A stretch of 64,000 bases of DNA. It comes from Ligustrum vulgare. Lineage: Eukaryota > Streptophyta > Magnoliopsida > Lamiales > Oleaceae. Every line of letters begins with the position of its first letter. Position 1 is the stretch's first letter. Shown here piece after piece: positions 1-11,729 of this stretch. A program made the position numbers and the translations under genes. The notes under the pieces were generated by a model. The model did not search any database, was not told where the DNA came from, and worked only from the letters and a program-made list of their open reading frames with translations. Location of the stretch: assembly GCA_963555705.1 (NCBI GenBank), contig OY743180.1:40332129-40396128 (forward strand), written 5' to 3'.

Positions 1-191
1 GCATCAAATAAGTAAGAAAACATTATTGTGTTGTTTGGAATTCTTTTTCTAAGGTGTATTTTTTATTCGAACTCGAGTCATAAAATAAGCAAGTTAACAA
101 TGAGTCATTTATTTTATAAAACCTAGTTATAGAATTTTATTTTAGTTTTATTTTGTTTGAGTATGAACTATTGTTCTAGTTTGGGGACATT

Positions 192-1792
192 TGATCAAAA
201 AACTTCTTGCGTATATTTATGGATCAAACAATTAATATAATAGATTTTTGAGTCTAAGTATCGCACCCATGAGGATTGAGATAACTTAGTTTCTAAATTA
301 CTCACCTTAATCGAAATAAGAAATATTCAAATTGATATTGTGAATAATTAAATAAAACTATAAAAATAAAACGAACTATAAAATATGAATTTAGCTATTT
401 CAAGCAAAATTTGGAGAGTGATTTATGTAAAGAATGTGAATATAGTGTAGGAGCCAGTATCCACTTTTATTCCACATTAAATATCTTGGTCTAATTATTT
501 AATAACAATTTATTGGTAATGAAGATCAATGTTCCTAAGTTTTTCAAAACCCTCTTGCAAGTGGAATTAAAAAATATTCCTATATGTGACCCGCCTATAT
601 TTCTATAACGAATGTGAACATAAAAGAAAACATCTAAGATTTATAAACTACTAAAGATCACGTAAAGCATATCATTATATTTCTTTTCCCCTAAAAACAC
701 AAACGAATAGCATTAATTGCGCATATAATTGTAGAAACACGAAAGAATAGAATTAATTGCTATGTAAAGAATGTGAATATAGTGCTAAGATCCAGTATCC
801 ACTTCTATTCCACATTAAATATCTTGGTTTAATTTTTTAACTATATTTCTATTACGAATATGAACATACAAAAAATCATTAAAGATTTATGAACTACTAA
901 AGATCACATAAAGCATATTGGTATATTTCTTTCCCCTAAAAACATGAAAGAATAGAATTAATTGCTCATATAATTGTAGAAACATGAATCAAAATAAATA
1001 ATTCTGAAATTTAAAGCTTCATCAAAATCCTAACACAAATTAATTAGCCTAGATACATAATTGATATTAACACAACAAGATTTGATATTATTCATCACCC
1101 GGATGGAGGAAATAAATCTTGTTGAAGGAGAAATTTTGAAGTGAATCGTGATTTTAACTTCAATCTTGAATCTCCTCTTTGCCTCTTGAATCAACGTGTA
1201 ATTCTTAATAAAATGTATTGAAAAATCAATCTCCCTAATCAAATTGTGCAACCCTTGTTTATAATGTAGGGTAGGATCCTTTTCCAAGTCGAGAAGATCT
1301 AAGAAAATTCGCGTTGGATTAGGAAACATGATATGTGCCTGCTTTAACCTAGCAATCACTTTGATTCATGCTAAGCGATAGCTTGGTGGAACTCAATTGA
1401 GAGCTACCTCTTCTAAACTCCCTTATGTGATCACATGGCATAAGCTAGGTGATCACTTGGGCAAATGCATATTCTTCATAGTTTTGTTTGTCTTTCAACA
1501 TTGCAAGTTAGTCCTCCCTTGTTTGATACATTCAATTGAATCCTTGGTATCCTAAATTTCTTGAATTATCCTTGACTGACTCTCGATTTTCTTCAATCAC
1601 TTCCATGTTTCATAATTTAGTCCATCTTGCACGATAACTAGTCTTGCTTCGCCTCAGTTTTTTCATTCTCTTGAAATTTGGATAAAAACTAAAATAAATA
1701 CAAACACAACAAATTAAGTAGAATTTATTCTACAGTGACAATTTAATTTCCTAGTTTTATTAGTTAAATAAGTGTCTAAATTGCACTTATCA
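192..1792 (-). repeat. Family-A noncoding LTR, copy 1 (diverged)
   Basis: A noncoding repeat read on the minus strand. Read that way it begins TGATAAGTGCAATTTAGACA (right edge 1792), matching the starts of four other LTR copies at 23861, 26369, 29958 and 55111. Near the left edge, a stretch around 225-285 (ending in 'gaggattgag') aligns with the same region of the copies at 22.2 kb and 24.9 kb. No coding potential is visible; the 109-codon reading frame at 1030-1359 has no recognisable domain. The left edge is approximate and no target-site duplication was found. Confidence 0.6.
425..987. repeat. Imperfect tandem duplication, 337 bp period
   Basis: The block starting 'atgtaaagaatgtgaatata' at 425 starts again at 762. 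Both copies run through the same landmarks ('cagtatccact', 'cacattaaatatcttgg', 'gaactactaaagatcac', 'aattgtagaaaca'). The second copy lacks roughly 85-100 bp of the first. It lies inside family-A LTR copy 1, at about the same relative position as the inverted duplication in copy 2. Confidence 0.8.
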
Positions 1793-1825
1793 AATGAGAA
1801 TGAGAAATTAGAGTTTCTCAATTCT

Positions 1826-3170
1826 TGTGCAAACAATGGATTAATGAATTGGTATATAATTTCTAAATCGTAATTGTATATTAATAGATCTTAAACTAGG
1901 CTTGACCAATCACTTAAACATTATCCCATCCACATTTCTAATTAATTAACTTGAGCACATTAATAAACAATTTAATCAATTAACTCTACAAATGTCAAAC
2001 ATTTGTCGATTAATTAATTATAATTACATTATTCGGGTTCTCTCATTGCGTGTAACCCATCAAGTTCCTGACCACGATGTCAAACAAAGAGAATTATTAT
2101 GTTTATCTAATTATTATAAACTTATGCAAAACTCCTTTCTAATTAATTATTAATTTTCTTAAATTAATTAATCTATATTTGTTGTCCTAGATTGACATCT
2201 AACAATGTATTAGGGAAATACACGTGATGGAAAATTTCACGTCGTGTGATTCGTTAACCTTGAAATTTTAATATTTTCATCAATGTGATCCGACCAATCA
2301 TGAGATATGGAAGTGTGTCAATCTCGATTATTGGTCATATCTTTTATTTCACTCTTAAGTCAATACACGTCAAAATTATTTTCGAATCATGAATTCACCT
2401 TGGCTAAAGATTTCAATTTCAATATCGAATTAATCCCATAAAATGTAGATGGATTATAATCTCTTACTATCAAATAGTGAAGAATTCTAAATTATTCATT
2501 TACAACCTTCATATGATTCTAAACATGCCTGAATGACACTATATAAGCAACTATTGGAAAAATGTATCAGACATCACCAAAGTATAATTGTCATCATATA
2601 AGATACTATGATGACCTCAATTCAAAGGACAAATTCCACTAACGAAAGTTAGAGATTAACCACTGACGCTCAGATAAATTATCCATGTTGAATCTCTATT
2701 GTGGGACTCTAGTATTTCATTCTCATAAAAAAAATCCACATGTCCATTAAAATGTCTCTACATCTTAGCTAATTATGAGATTAGCTATTCACTTCTAAAG
2801 TGAAAAATGACACGCATATTAGTCTAACCGTAATAACGATATATATTTCTCGATATTTCTTTACGACCAACGATGATTTAAGACTTAATTGTATATATAA
2901 CTTATATTTCACAATCACAACTCCTTGTGATTAATAAGTTTTTCTTAAATATACAAACCCTATTGATTTAATTTATAAGAATAATAATAATAATAATAGA
3001 TTAAATAACATATCTGCCATATAAAATGAATCAAATGTATTAATAAGTGTTTTGTTAAACGATTTGACCTGAAGCATAATACTTACAAATTCCCATTTGC
3101 ATTAAATCCAATCACTTATATATATTTGATAACGTAAGAGTCTACATGACGATCATGTTTACGCTGCGAC
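1826..3170 (-). repeat. 3' LTR of minus-strand Ty1-copia relic
   Basis: Noncoding AT-rich block lying directly beyond the RNase H end of the minus-strand copia open reading remnant. It aligns along its length with the solo LTR inside the P450 intron (10672-16011 minus insertions). Shared landmarks include 'gttgtcctagatt', 'gtctaacaatgt', 'gagatatgga' and '(c/a)accttcat(a/g)tgattct'. A third, more diverged relative is at about 42.6-43.4 kb. The edges are inferred from where that similarity starts and stops. Confidence 0.6.
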
Positions 3171-3657
3171 AACTCTTTGTAAGTGGATTTGCAATATTAG
3201 CACTTTCGGGAACTTGTTCTTTCTTTACCTCATTTTGTATTATCTCTCTGATGAGAAGATACTTTTTAACACATGTTTTGGTCATTGATGAGACCTTAGT
3301 TCCTTCACATGCACGATGGCTCCCTTGTTATCACTTCGTTGAAGTATGGGATCAAAAACATTAGGACTACTCTAAGTTCATTATTGAACTTCTTGATCAA
3401 GAGCACACCATTTGCTGCTTCTGAAATAGCAACGTATTAAGCTTCTTTTATTAAATTAGCTTTTATTTCCCATTTGAGACATTTCCAACCAACCAATCCA
3501 TTGAGAGTAAACAAATATTTTATTGAGACTCCCTATATTCCTAGTCTAAATGGAATTTAGCATCAACATATTCATGAACTCTTAGTTCACTTTCTCCATT
3601 TAAAATCTTCTTTTGATTTTATCTATGCATATAGATCGAGATAAGTGTAGTAGTCTT

Positions 3658-3798
3658 TTAGATTTATCTCTATAGATTTTAATCTCTATGATAAAATTTG
3701 CCTATTAAATTTATCTCTATAGATTTTAATCTCTAAGATAAAAGTTGCCTCTTAGATTTATCTCTATAGATTTTAATCTCTAAGATAAAAGTTGCCTC
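3658..3798. repeat. 47 bp unit, three tandem copies, in copia RT
   Basis: Three head-to-tail copies (3658-3704, 3705-3751, 3752-3798) of a 47 bp unit that on the minus strand codes for the RT peptide around EIKIYRDKS. Copies 2 and 3 differ by a single base; copy 1 is more diverged. Because 47 is not a multiple of three, the expansion shifts the reading frame. Confidence 0.9.
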
Positions 3799-6410
3799 TT
3801 CCATATCCTGCAGGAAGAAAATATTTTACAACCATTATTTTATTGAAGACGCATATGGATGTCGTTTTCATTAACAATATGTCACCCACATATAATATTA
3901 GAAATACGACGATGCTTCTACTTGCCGTTAACACACAATTCTTATTCATTTTTGATAAAATCAAATGTTTTGATTGTCTCATCAAAAAGAATATTCCATC
4001 TCTTAAAGGCTTGTTTCAATCTACATATGATCAGTCAAGCTTACATACCTTGTTAGCATCTTTGTATTCAAAACTTTTGGGTTGTGTCATGTATACTCCC
4101 CATTGCATATTTCGTCTCATGAACGTATTTTTGAAATCTATGTGCCATATCTTGTTATCATGATATGCAACTATTTTTTAAGCAAAGAAATTTGTCTTAA
4201 GCATAACTGTAGGTTAAAATGTCAAAGTCAACTCATTATCTTTATTTGTAATCTTTTACTATTAGCCTTCCCTTGTATATATGGATTTCTCCATCCATGT
4301 CGACCTTCTTATTGTAAACATATTTACAACCTATGGGTTTTGTTCTATCAGGTAGGTCGACCAAGGTCCAAACCTTGTTCACATACATTAAGTTCATCTT
4401 GAATTCCATGGATTCTTGCCATATATTTGAGTCAACAGTTGAATTTGATTATTCGTAATTAGTTGGCTCGCCATTCTCGATTTTTAATGATTGATTAGTA
4501 ATAGCGATCTCATCCCTTCAAGTAGATCGAATGATCCTACTATTTTACATTGAGCTAGGGTGTCATTAAGAGTCTCTACTTCATAATCATGAATTTATCT
4601 CCCATCTAGTATAGGATCAGACTGAGGCTCATCTATTTGTTCAATTGAGTCCGTGGATCTTTGAATTTCTTCAAGTTTTATTTTCCTCTCATTGTCCATT
4701 CCTTGTACGAACATTTCTATAGGAAACTAGAATGTCTAGAAATGAAGACTTTCTTCTTAGTGAGATTATAGAGTTGACGTCTAATAGTCACTTTTGGAAT
4801 ATCCAATTTTCACTTTTGGATATCCCACAAATATGCATTTATCGGACTTGGACTCTAACTCATCAGATTTAGTGCTCTTCACGTAAGCATCACAGCCTAA
4901 ACTTTTATATGAGACAAGTTGGGCTTTCTACCTTCCATAATTCATATGGATTTTTTTCGTCCAATTTAGATAAGATACGATTTAGTGTGTAGCAAGCGGT
5001 ACTCAATGCATGATCCCAAAAAAAAAAAAATATCAGGAGGTTAGCGTGGCTCATCATTTATCGTACAATATCTAATAGTGTATGATTTCTCCTCTAAGAT
5101 AAATCATTGTACTACGATGTATGACGCATAGTCCACTACGAGAGAATCTAAATCTCCTTTACATAATCTAAAAATTCACCTTTTAGATATTGTGCACCTC
5201 GATCAGATCTAAATGTGAGAATACTTTTACTTAATTGTTTCTCCTTTTCTTGCTTGGATTCTTTGAACTTTTCAAGGGCTTCATGTTTGAGTTTTATCAA
5301 GTATACATACCCATATCTAGAACTTCCTTTTGTAAACGTGTTGAAATTCAAGAAACCACCTTGAGTAGTAATTGACATGGGTCCACCTACATCAATATAT
5401 GTTTGCCCTAGTAATCGTGTTGACATTTCTTTTTTTCTAATAAAAGGAGATTTGATCATTTTACCTAAGAGACATGCTTTGAATCTGTCAAAATATTTAA
5501 AATCAATTGACCCCATATATCCTTCTCTATGTAATTTAGAAATACATTTCTCATTTATATGACCTAGTCTATAATGCCAAAGGTAGGTATTTTTTGGATT
5601 ATCAATTTTATGCCTTCTATTCTCTATACTCATAATAGAAGATTCAATCTATAGAATATAATTTTTATTTTGTAATTTTCCCCATAAGATATTTTATCAA
5701 AATATAGCTAACAACAATTTTTCATAACATTAATAAAAAAAAAAAATTAGTCATAGTCCAAACATGAAATAAAAATAATATTATAGTAATAGTGGGATCA
5801 AAAAAGCATTTGTCTAATTCTAAAGCTAAACCAAAAGGAAAATGTAGAAAGTATGTTCCTACAACTAATATGGCAACTCTTGCTCTATTTCTCACGCATA
5901 GGACAATTTTCCCTTTTGCAGTGATATACTTCTCTTTAGTCCTTGCATATTTATATAAATATGAGATCCTTATATGATATCTAATATACATGGAGTAAAT
6001 GAAATAGACATATTAACCTCAATAACAAAGATACCTGAAGTGGAAGCTTAGAAGACTTGTTTCCCTTTAAGCTTGCGAGGTAAGCATTGGAGTTCTTTTT
6101 TCAATGATCTTTCATTCTGCAGTGATAACATGGGTCATCAGACTTTGTTTTGTTCTTGGTTTTTGTGACTATCTTTTTATTTGTCTTAATCTTCTGGATA
6201 ATTTCCAGAATTTTTCTTAGATTTTCTCTTAGTTCCCTTGGAGGAGCGGATGGCCAAGACTTGCTTAGAATTAACTTTTATGTTAGACTCAAGTGTGTTA
6301 AGCATGTTATTCAATCAAGGAGTGTGCATTCGAGCTTCATGTTGAAGTTCAAAATGAACTGTGAATAGCAATCTAGAAGAGATCCCAGAACTAAGTCAAC
6401 ACTTAGTCAT

Positions 6411-7665
6411 TGTAACTTCCCAAAAATTCATCTTATTATTATATTCAATTATATTCAAATTTAATGAGTCCCACTTGAAAGTAAAATAGAAATTTTAAGT
6501 TATTCCACTTACTTAAGGGGATCTATTTGACATTAAATAAGACTTTTAATTTAGATGGCGTAATATCAACGAAAAATAAAGAAGAATATTAAATATTACT
6601 ATAAGTAAGTTTATCGATTAAATAAATCAACTGTCGATTTTATAATTGAGAAGATATGGATTGAAGAAAGAGATAATAAGTACATGGAGAAATAATGACG
6701 TGGATGAAAGTAGAATCACCCTGCGAGTGTATCGTACTTTACTTCGCGTTTGGATATATAAACTTGCTTGAGACTCCCGACAATCATTAAGGGTAGTCGA
6801 GGATGGGGTATTGGCGATCCGACGCCGATATACAAGTAGTGTCGGGAGATCTCTTGGTGGCCTTGGTACTGCAGATCAGCACACTGAGTGCCATATACAA
6901 TAGGTTAGACCCAATTGATATAATATAATTCTCGGTGTAGTATCTTAAGTCTTAGTAGGTGACGATGGATACAAACTATGCATTATTGAGTCTTGGTAGG
7001 TGATGACGGACCACGAGCACTGCAAGGCACATGTTATCGGCCAGATTGATATTTGAGCTCATACGGTACAACATAGTGTGATTCGGGCCAAAGTAGAAAA
7101 TGTGGATAAATTAAGATAACAAGAAGGTATGAAGTTTGAGAATGAGATCATTTTGAGAAAGTGAATCGAAACCCATGCAAGTGATCATGCAAATGTTGCT
7201 TGTTGAGCGTTAGCTCATTAATTTTGTATTGTAGGTGTGACAATGCATGAAATGAAGGTTGGTGTCAGATCACAAATTTGTGGGCCTCTCACCAGGGAAA
7301 CCCGAAAAAGGTTCAACTACTTTTAAATAATTTTATTTCGCTTTCAAAATAATTATATAATTTAAATAGCTATTCCCATCTATCTTCCGCTCTCCGCTCG
7401 TTGTTTCCTGTTTTAAACAGATATTATAAATATAATGTTTTTATATTAAATAGTTAGTTTTTTTTTTTCCTAAACTAATTAAGAACAAATGAAATTTCAG
7501 AGATAAATACTTATTTTTAGTTATTTGAAATTATGCTTTAAATATAAAAGTTTAAATTATTTTTGGAGCAAGTTGATATACTACTATTTTATTCATTTGA
7601 AAAATTAAAATATGGCGGAAAAATAAATAATGTAAAAAAATTGGAAATGGATTTGAGGTTCCATA
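6411..7665. mobile_element. Probable gypsy-type solo LTR inserted in copia gag
   Basis: About 1.25 kb of noncoding DNA separates two halves of the copia gag, which otherwise join in register (MEHE on the right side, LSVDLVLGSL on the left). The insert begins TGTAACTTCCC. It contains 'gagcgttagctcatt' near 7206, reminiscent of a segment common in chromovirus LTRs. Flanks read GTCAT (6406-6410) and CTCAT (7666-7670), a probable 5 bp duplication with one change. The right edge is uncertain by a few bases. Confidence 0.6.
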
Positions 7666-8120
7666 CTCATGTTCCATCACTGAACCAAATTATTCCAATT
7701 TCTCAATAAGGTCAATCATCTTTAGTACATGAGCACCTACTGAAGATCCCTCTACCATTTTCCATTGGTATAGTTACTTGGAAGTCTCATATCTTTTCAA
7801 CGTTATTGTTCATCATACAACTCTTTGAGATGAATATCATAGTATTAGCATTCGTAGTCTAATGTTACTTTTGCAACTCAGGTGACATAGATGCAAGCAT
7901 CACGCATGTTGCAGTGTTATCGTTATCATTTTGTTTATTGGAAGTAGCCACATCTTCCTCAATTGAGTTTTAAGTGAGAATCTCGAGAAAGAGATGTTCA
8001 ATGACATAACAAATTTTCTAATGTCTAAGAACAATTCTGGATTTGGTGCTAGTCGAAAAAAATTTGTGTGGTCAATTTATTGGCATCAAGTATGCTTCTC
8101 AAGGCCATATGATTACTCAT

Positions 8121-9132
8121 GATTCAAAAAATTTTAAATGACAAAAAATAATAGAATTAATACACATACAATACACATCAATTAATTTAATATGAACTTG
8201 AATTAAATAAATTTCACTCCCACAGTTTAAAGTAAATTTATGATCGTGTAACACAAATTAATGAAATCTGTGCTTGATTCTTGTAGGCTAAGATGTCGTT
8301 TGTTATATTAAGACATTAAGGGTACTCAACAAATCTTGATAAAATATTTGAGTAGATACTTTTATCAATTGTATCTCCAAACAAGTCCTAGATTATTAAG
8401 CTAACAAACTTTATCTTCACACATCTTATGTTTTAGCTTAATATACTTCTAGAATGTATCTCCTTCTCAACAAAGATAAATTTTACTTAAGTCAAAAAAA
8501 TCATTCAAAAATATCTAAATATTTCATAAGTGTCAAACATATTATTAATAGACTCCCTTGGTGTACTCAACAAGCTAAGGTAGATCTAATTTTTCACTAT
8601 AATAATGAAAGACGAATAAAATTGACTTAATATTAAATGACGGATTTAACATGCAAATATATCATCAATATTATGTGTATCTAATTTATCATACATCTAA
8701 CATGTAAAAAAGCATACACCCACACTTACAGTTCTAAATTTACTTAAAAATCATATTTTAACGAAAATTTGAAATCATGAATTTAAATAATAAAATTTTA
8801 GTTGTGTCAAAATTAAAATCATTGTCAAATGATTTAAAATCAATTTGAAAACCCTTTTAAAATTTGCAATCAAAACGTTTTTAAATTTTTGTAAACAGGC
8901 ACCCAAATTGCAACGCAGGTCCTCTTTCCTCGAGATCTCAAATAATATATCAATCCGTCATGACTATATTATATTAACCAAATGAACTTTTTATAATTAA
9001 AAATTGGTTTTCTTAATGTTTCAGCCTATTCAGATCCTGTCGTTACATGGATATATCAATTGGAAAATATAAGATCAAACAGCTATAGCCCGAACATCAT
9101 AAACGAAACAAGTCAACGTGTTCATTTCCGTC
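8121..9132. other. Intergenic region upstream of the P450 gene
   Basis: About 1 kb, AT-rich, with no reading frame of interest. It should hold the P450 promoter and whatever remains of the copia leader. TATA-like words occur near 8965 and 9053, but I cannot choose a transcription start. Confidence 0.4.
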
Positions 9133-10050
9133 ATGGAAAATCTGTTCATATGTCTTCCTGTGTTTATCATGTTCTTGGCTCTTTATATCACCACCAAATA
9201 TTTGCTTGGGAAGCTTCAGAATTTTCCTCCCAGCCCTTTTCCGGCGCTGCCATTTATCGGCCATCTTTACCTTTTGAGGAAACCTTTCCACAGGGTCCTG
9301 TCTGTGCTGTCCAAGCAGTACGGACCAGTTCTATTCCTTCAGTTTGGCTCTAGGCCTGTTCTTCTTGTTTCGTCTCCATTAGTAACTGAAGAATGTTTTA
9401 CCAAGAATGATATAATCTTTGCGAATCGCCCTTTTCTCCTGGTTGGAAAATATTTTGGGTATAATTATACTAGCCTTGCTTGGTGCCCTTATGGAAATCA
9501 CTGGAGAAACCTTCGCAGAATCGCATCTATTGAACTCCTGTCGTCTCACCGCGTACAAATGCTTTCACACATCCAACGCGCTGAGATGTTATCCCTGATT
9601 CGAAAACTGTTTAATCAGACGAAAGAGAATCCCAGTAAACCTGTAGAAATGAAATCAGCTTTGTCTGAATTGACCTTCAATGTCATGACAAGGATGATTA
9701 ACGGGAAAAAATACAGTGGAAAGGAAATAGAGGACTCAAAAGAAGCCCAGATGTTTCTTGAGATCATAACCGAGACAACCAGGGTGGCTCCTGAAGCAAA
9801 CGTTCTTGATTTTTTACCATTCATGCGATGGTTTGGATTGAAATATACAGAAAAGAAGTTGATGGAAATTCAGGAGAAGAGGGATAAGTTTATGCAAGAT
9901 GTAATTGAAGAGCATCGTGGAGTCGAGAAAAATCCTTCTTATGCTGTTGATTCTGCTTTAAAAAAGAAAACCATGATTCAAGTTTTACTGGATTTGCAAA
10001 GAAAAGAACCGGAAAATTATACTGACGGAACTATCAGAAATCTCTTACTG
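9133..10050 (+). CDS. Cytochrome P450 (CYP81-like), exon 1
   Basis: First exon (306 codons) of a membrane-anchored plant A-type P450, a haem monooxygenase of the endoplasmic reticulum that receives electrons from P450 reductase. ATG at 9133 is followed by a hydrophobic anchor (residues 1-22, MENLFICLPVFIMFLALYI), a proline-rich hinge (FPPSPFPALPFIGH) and the C-helix WxxxR (WRNLRR). The reading frame is clean to the donor site CTG|gtaagatt at 10051, phase 0, at the intron position usual for CYP81 genes. Overall similarity is to the CYP81 family, whose members hydroxylate flavonoids, lignans, glucosinolates or herbicides; the substrate here cannot be told. The open frame runs on to 10131, but that part is intron. 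With exon 2 it gives 509 residues, normal for the family. Confidence 0.93.
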
Positions 10051-10345
10051 GTAAGATTTTCTAATATATTTCCAGATTATATCATAGCACAAGAACTATA
10101 TTTAATATTCTTTATCCTTAGGTCCATATAATGGGTACTTTTGTTTGTTCATGCCAGTCTGCTGTCTTGGACTCTTGTCATGATTGAGAAAGCAACCTTG
10201 TGCTCTTCACCAAGGTTGATAAGCACAATAGCTAAAGTAGCTATCATACGCACAAATTAAGCATGGTTGAAGACAGTTTTCATATCATATAAAAATTAGG
10301 ATATTGAAAAATAAAAAATAAAAAACTTTGCTACTAGTACAAATA

Positions 10346-10454
10346 AAGTTGCACAAACTAGTGTACTTACCCTCACATGAGGGAAGTCCATAAATAAAAT
10401 ATTGTCCGTGGACCATACCTCAATGTGAGGGTTAGTACATTAGTTTGTACAAGT
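10346..10454. mobile_element. Hairpin MITE-like sequence in the P450 intron
   Basis: About 109 bp with imperfect inverted ends of roughly 38 bp (about five differences). The left arm contains TGTACTTACCCTCACAT; the right arm contains the complement of TGTACTAACCCTCACAT. No convincing target-site duplication, so the superfamily is open. Confidence 0.55.
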
Positions 10455-11729
10455 TTGAGTTGAAAATTTACTTAATCATGTACAGCAGAAATTAACATAT
10501 TTTCAATTCCTAAATATAGATCTACTTTGTATTTATTTAGATAGAAATCGTGATATAAATGATTCCCTCTTGATGTCCTGACAAGGTGATTTGAATTCCT
10601 TGTATTTTTGCACACCACAATTGTCTAATTGTCCATCATACAAAAATGATCCACACTAGAGCACTAGAACTTGTGCTAACAAGATAATAATGAATTAAGA
10701 TTAGTCATTACCAAACCCTAGTTGTACGTTAATTTATGCTAGAGTTGGCCCACAACATAAAGATTACTCCTCCATGTGATTTAATTAATCTAATTAATTA
10801 TACATATGACATAAATTAATTAATCCAATTAATTAATTCGAGCATATTAATAAACAACAAAATTAATTAATTCTACAAATGTCAAACGCTCGTTAATTAA
10901 TTAATTAATTCTACAAATGTCAAACACTCGTTAATTAATTAATTAATTCTAATTACAGTCTTCTAGTTCTCTCATTGTACCCTCTAGGTTCATGTTCACG
11001 ATGTTGAAAAATGTTAATTATTATCTTGATCTAATTAAAATAAGATTAATAAATGTACAATCTCCTTTTAATCAATCATTAATTCTCCTAAATTAATTAA
11101 TTCACATTCGTTGTCCTAGATTAACGTCTAACAATGTGTCAAGGCAATACATGTGATGTAAAATGTTACGCGAAGTGACAAAACCAAACTTGTTCGTTTG
11201 TCGTGAAACTATAATCCCTTTGTCAATATGTTCCGATCAATTACGAGATATGGAAATGTATCAATCTCGTTCATTGATCATATATTTTACTTTTCTCATA
11301 AGTCAATAAAGTTGAAATAGTTTTCGGCTATATTAATTCACCTTGGCCAATGATTTTAATATCGACTTAACCAAATATAAGACGTGGATCACAATCTCTT
11401 ACTATCTAAGAGTGACGAATCATATATTGATCATTCACAACCTTCATGTGATTCTTGATATAGCCAAACTACATCGTATTAGCAACTCCTTTCAAAGCAA
11501 CATCCGATATCATCAAAGTATGAATGTCCTCATATAAGGTACTATGATGATATCAAGTCAAATGATCAATTTCACTAATGAACATTAGAGATTAACCACT
11601 AACACTTAGATAGTAATACATGTAGAATTTGTGTTGTGTGTCTCCAATGTTTTATTCTCTTAACAAGATATCTATGTGTTCATTTAGATGTCTCTAAATT
11701 GGGCAATGACACACGGGTTGGTCTATTTG

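Larger units (their letters stand above)
3170..8120 (-). pseudogene. Ty1-copia retrotransposon gag-pol relic
   Basis: Minus-strand copia polyprotein remains in the order gag, integrase, reverse transcriptase, RNase H. Gag starts with an ATG at 8120 and the peptide MSNHMALRSIL, a start familiar from plant copia gag. The middle of gag reads EGSSVGAHVLKMIDLIEKLE. A degenerate CCHC knuckle (CYHCRMKDH) lies near 6110-6145. GAG-pre-integrase plus integrase occupies 5633-5148, with WHYRLGH and the acidic residues in YIDVGGP and FRSDRGAQY. RT remains lie around 4400-3800 and RNase H around 3600-3200. Stops and frameshifts are frequent, the RT active-site box reads YVGD instead of YVDD, and gag is split by an insertion at 6411-7665. 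It is dead. No matching 5' LTR was found to the right of gag, so the 5' end appears lost. Confidence 0.85.

Noticed and set aside
3655..3800. CRISPR-like or satellite array from the 47 bp repeats
   Set aside because: Only three contiguous units with no spacers, inside a copia RT relic; simple tandem expansion. None of the other tandem repeats in the window has unique spacers either.
10051..10131. P450 exon 1 continuing to the stop at 10132
   Set aside because: The residues after NLLL do not resemble P450 sequence. A good donor site (gtaaga) lies exactly at the conserved intron position, and exon 2 continues the family motif in frame.
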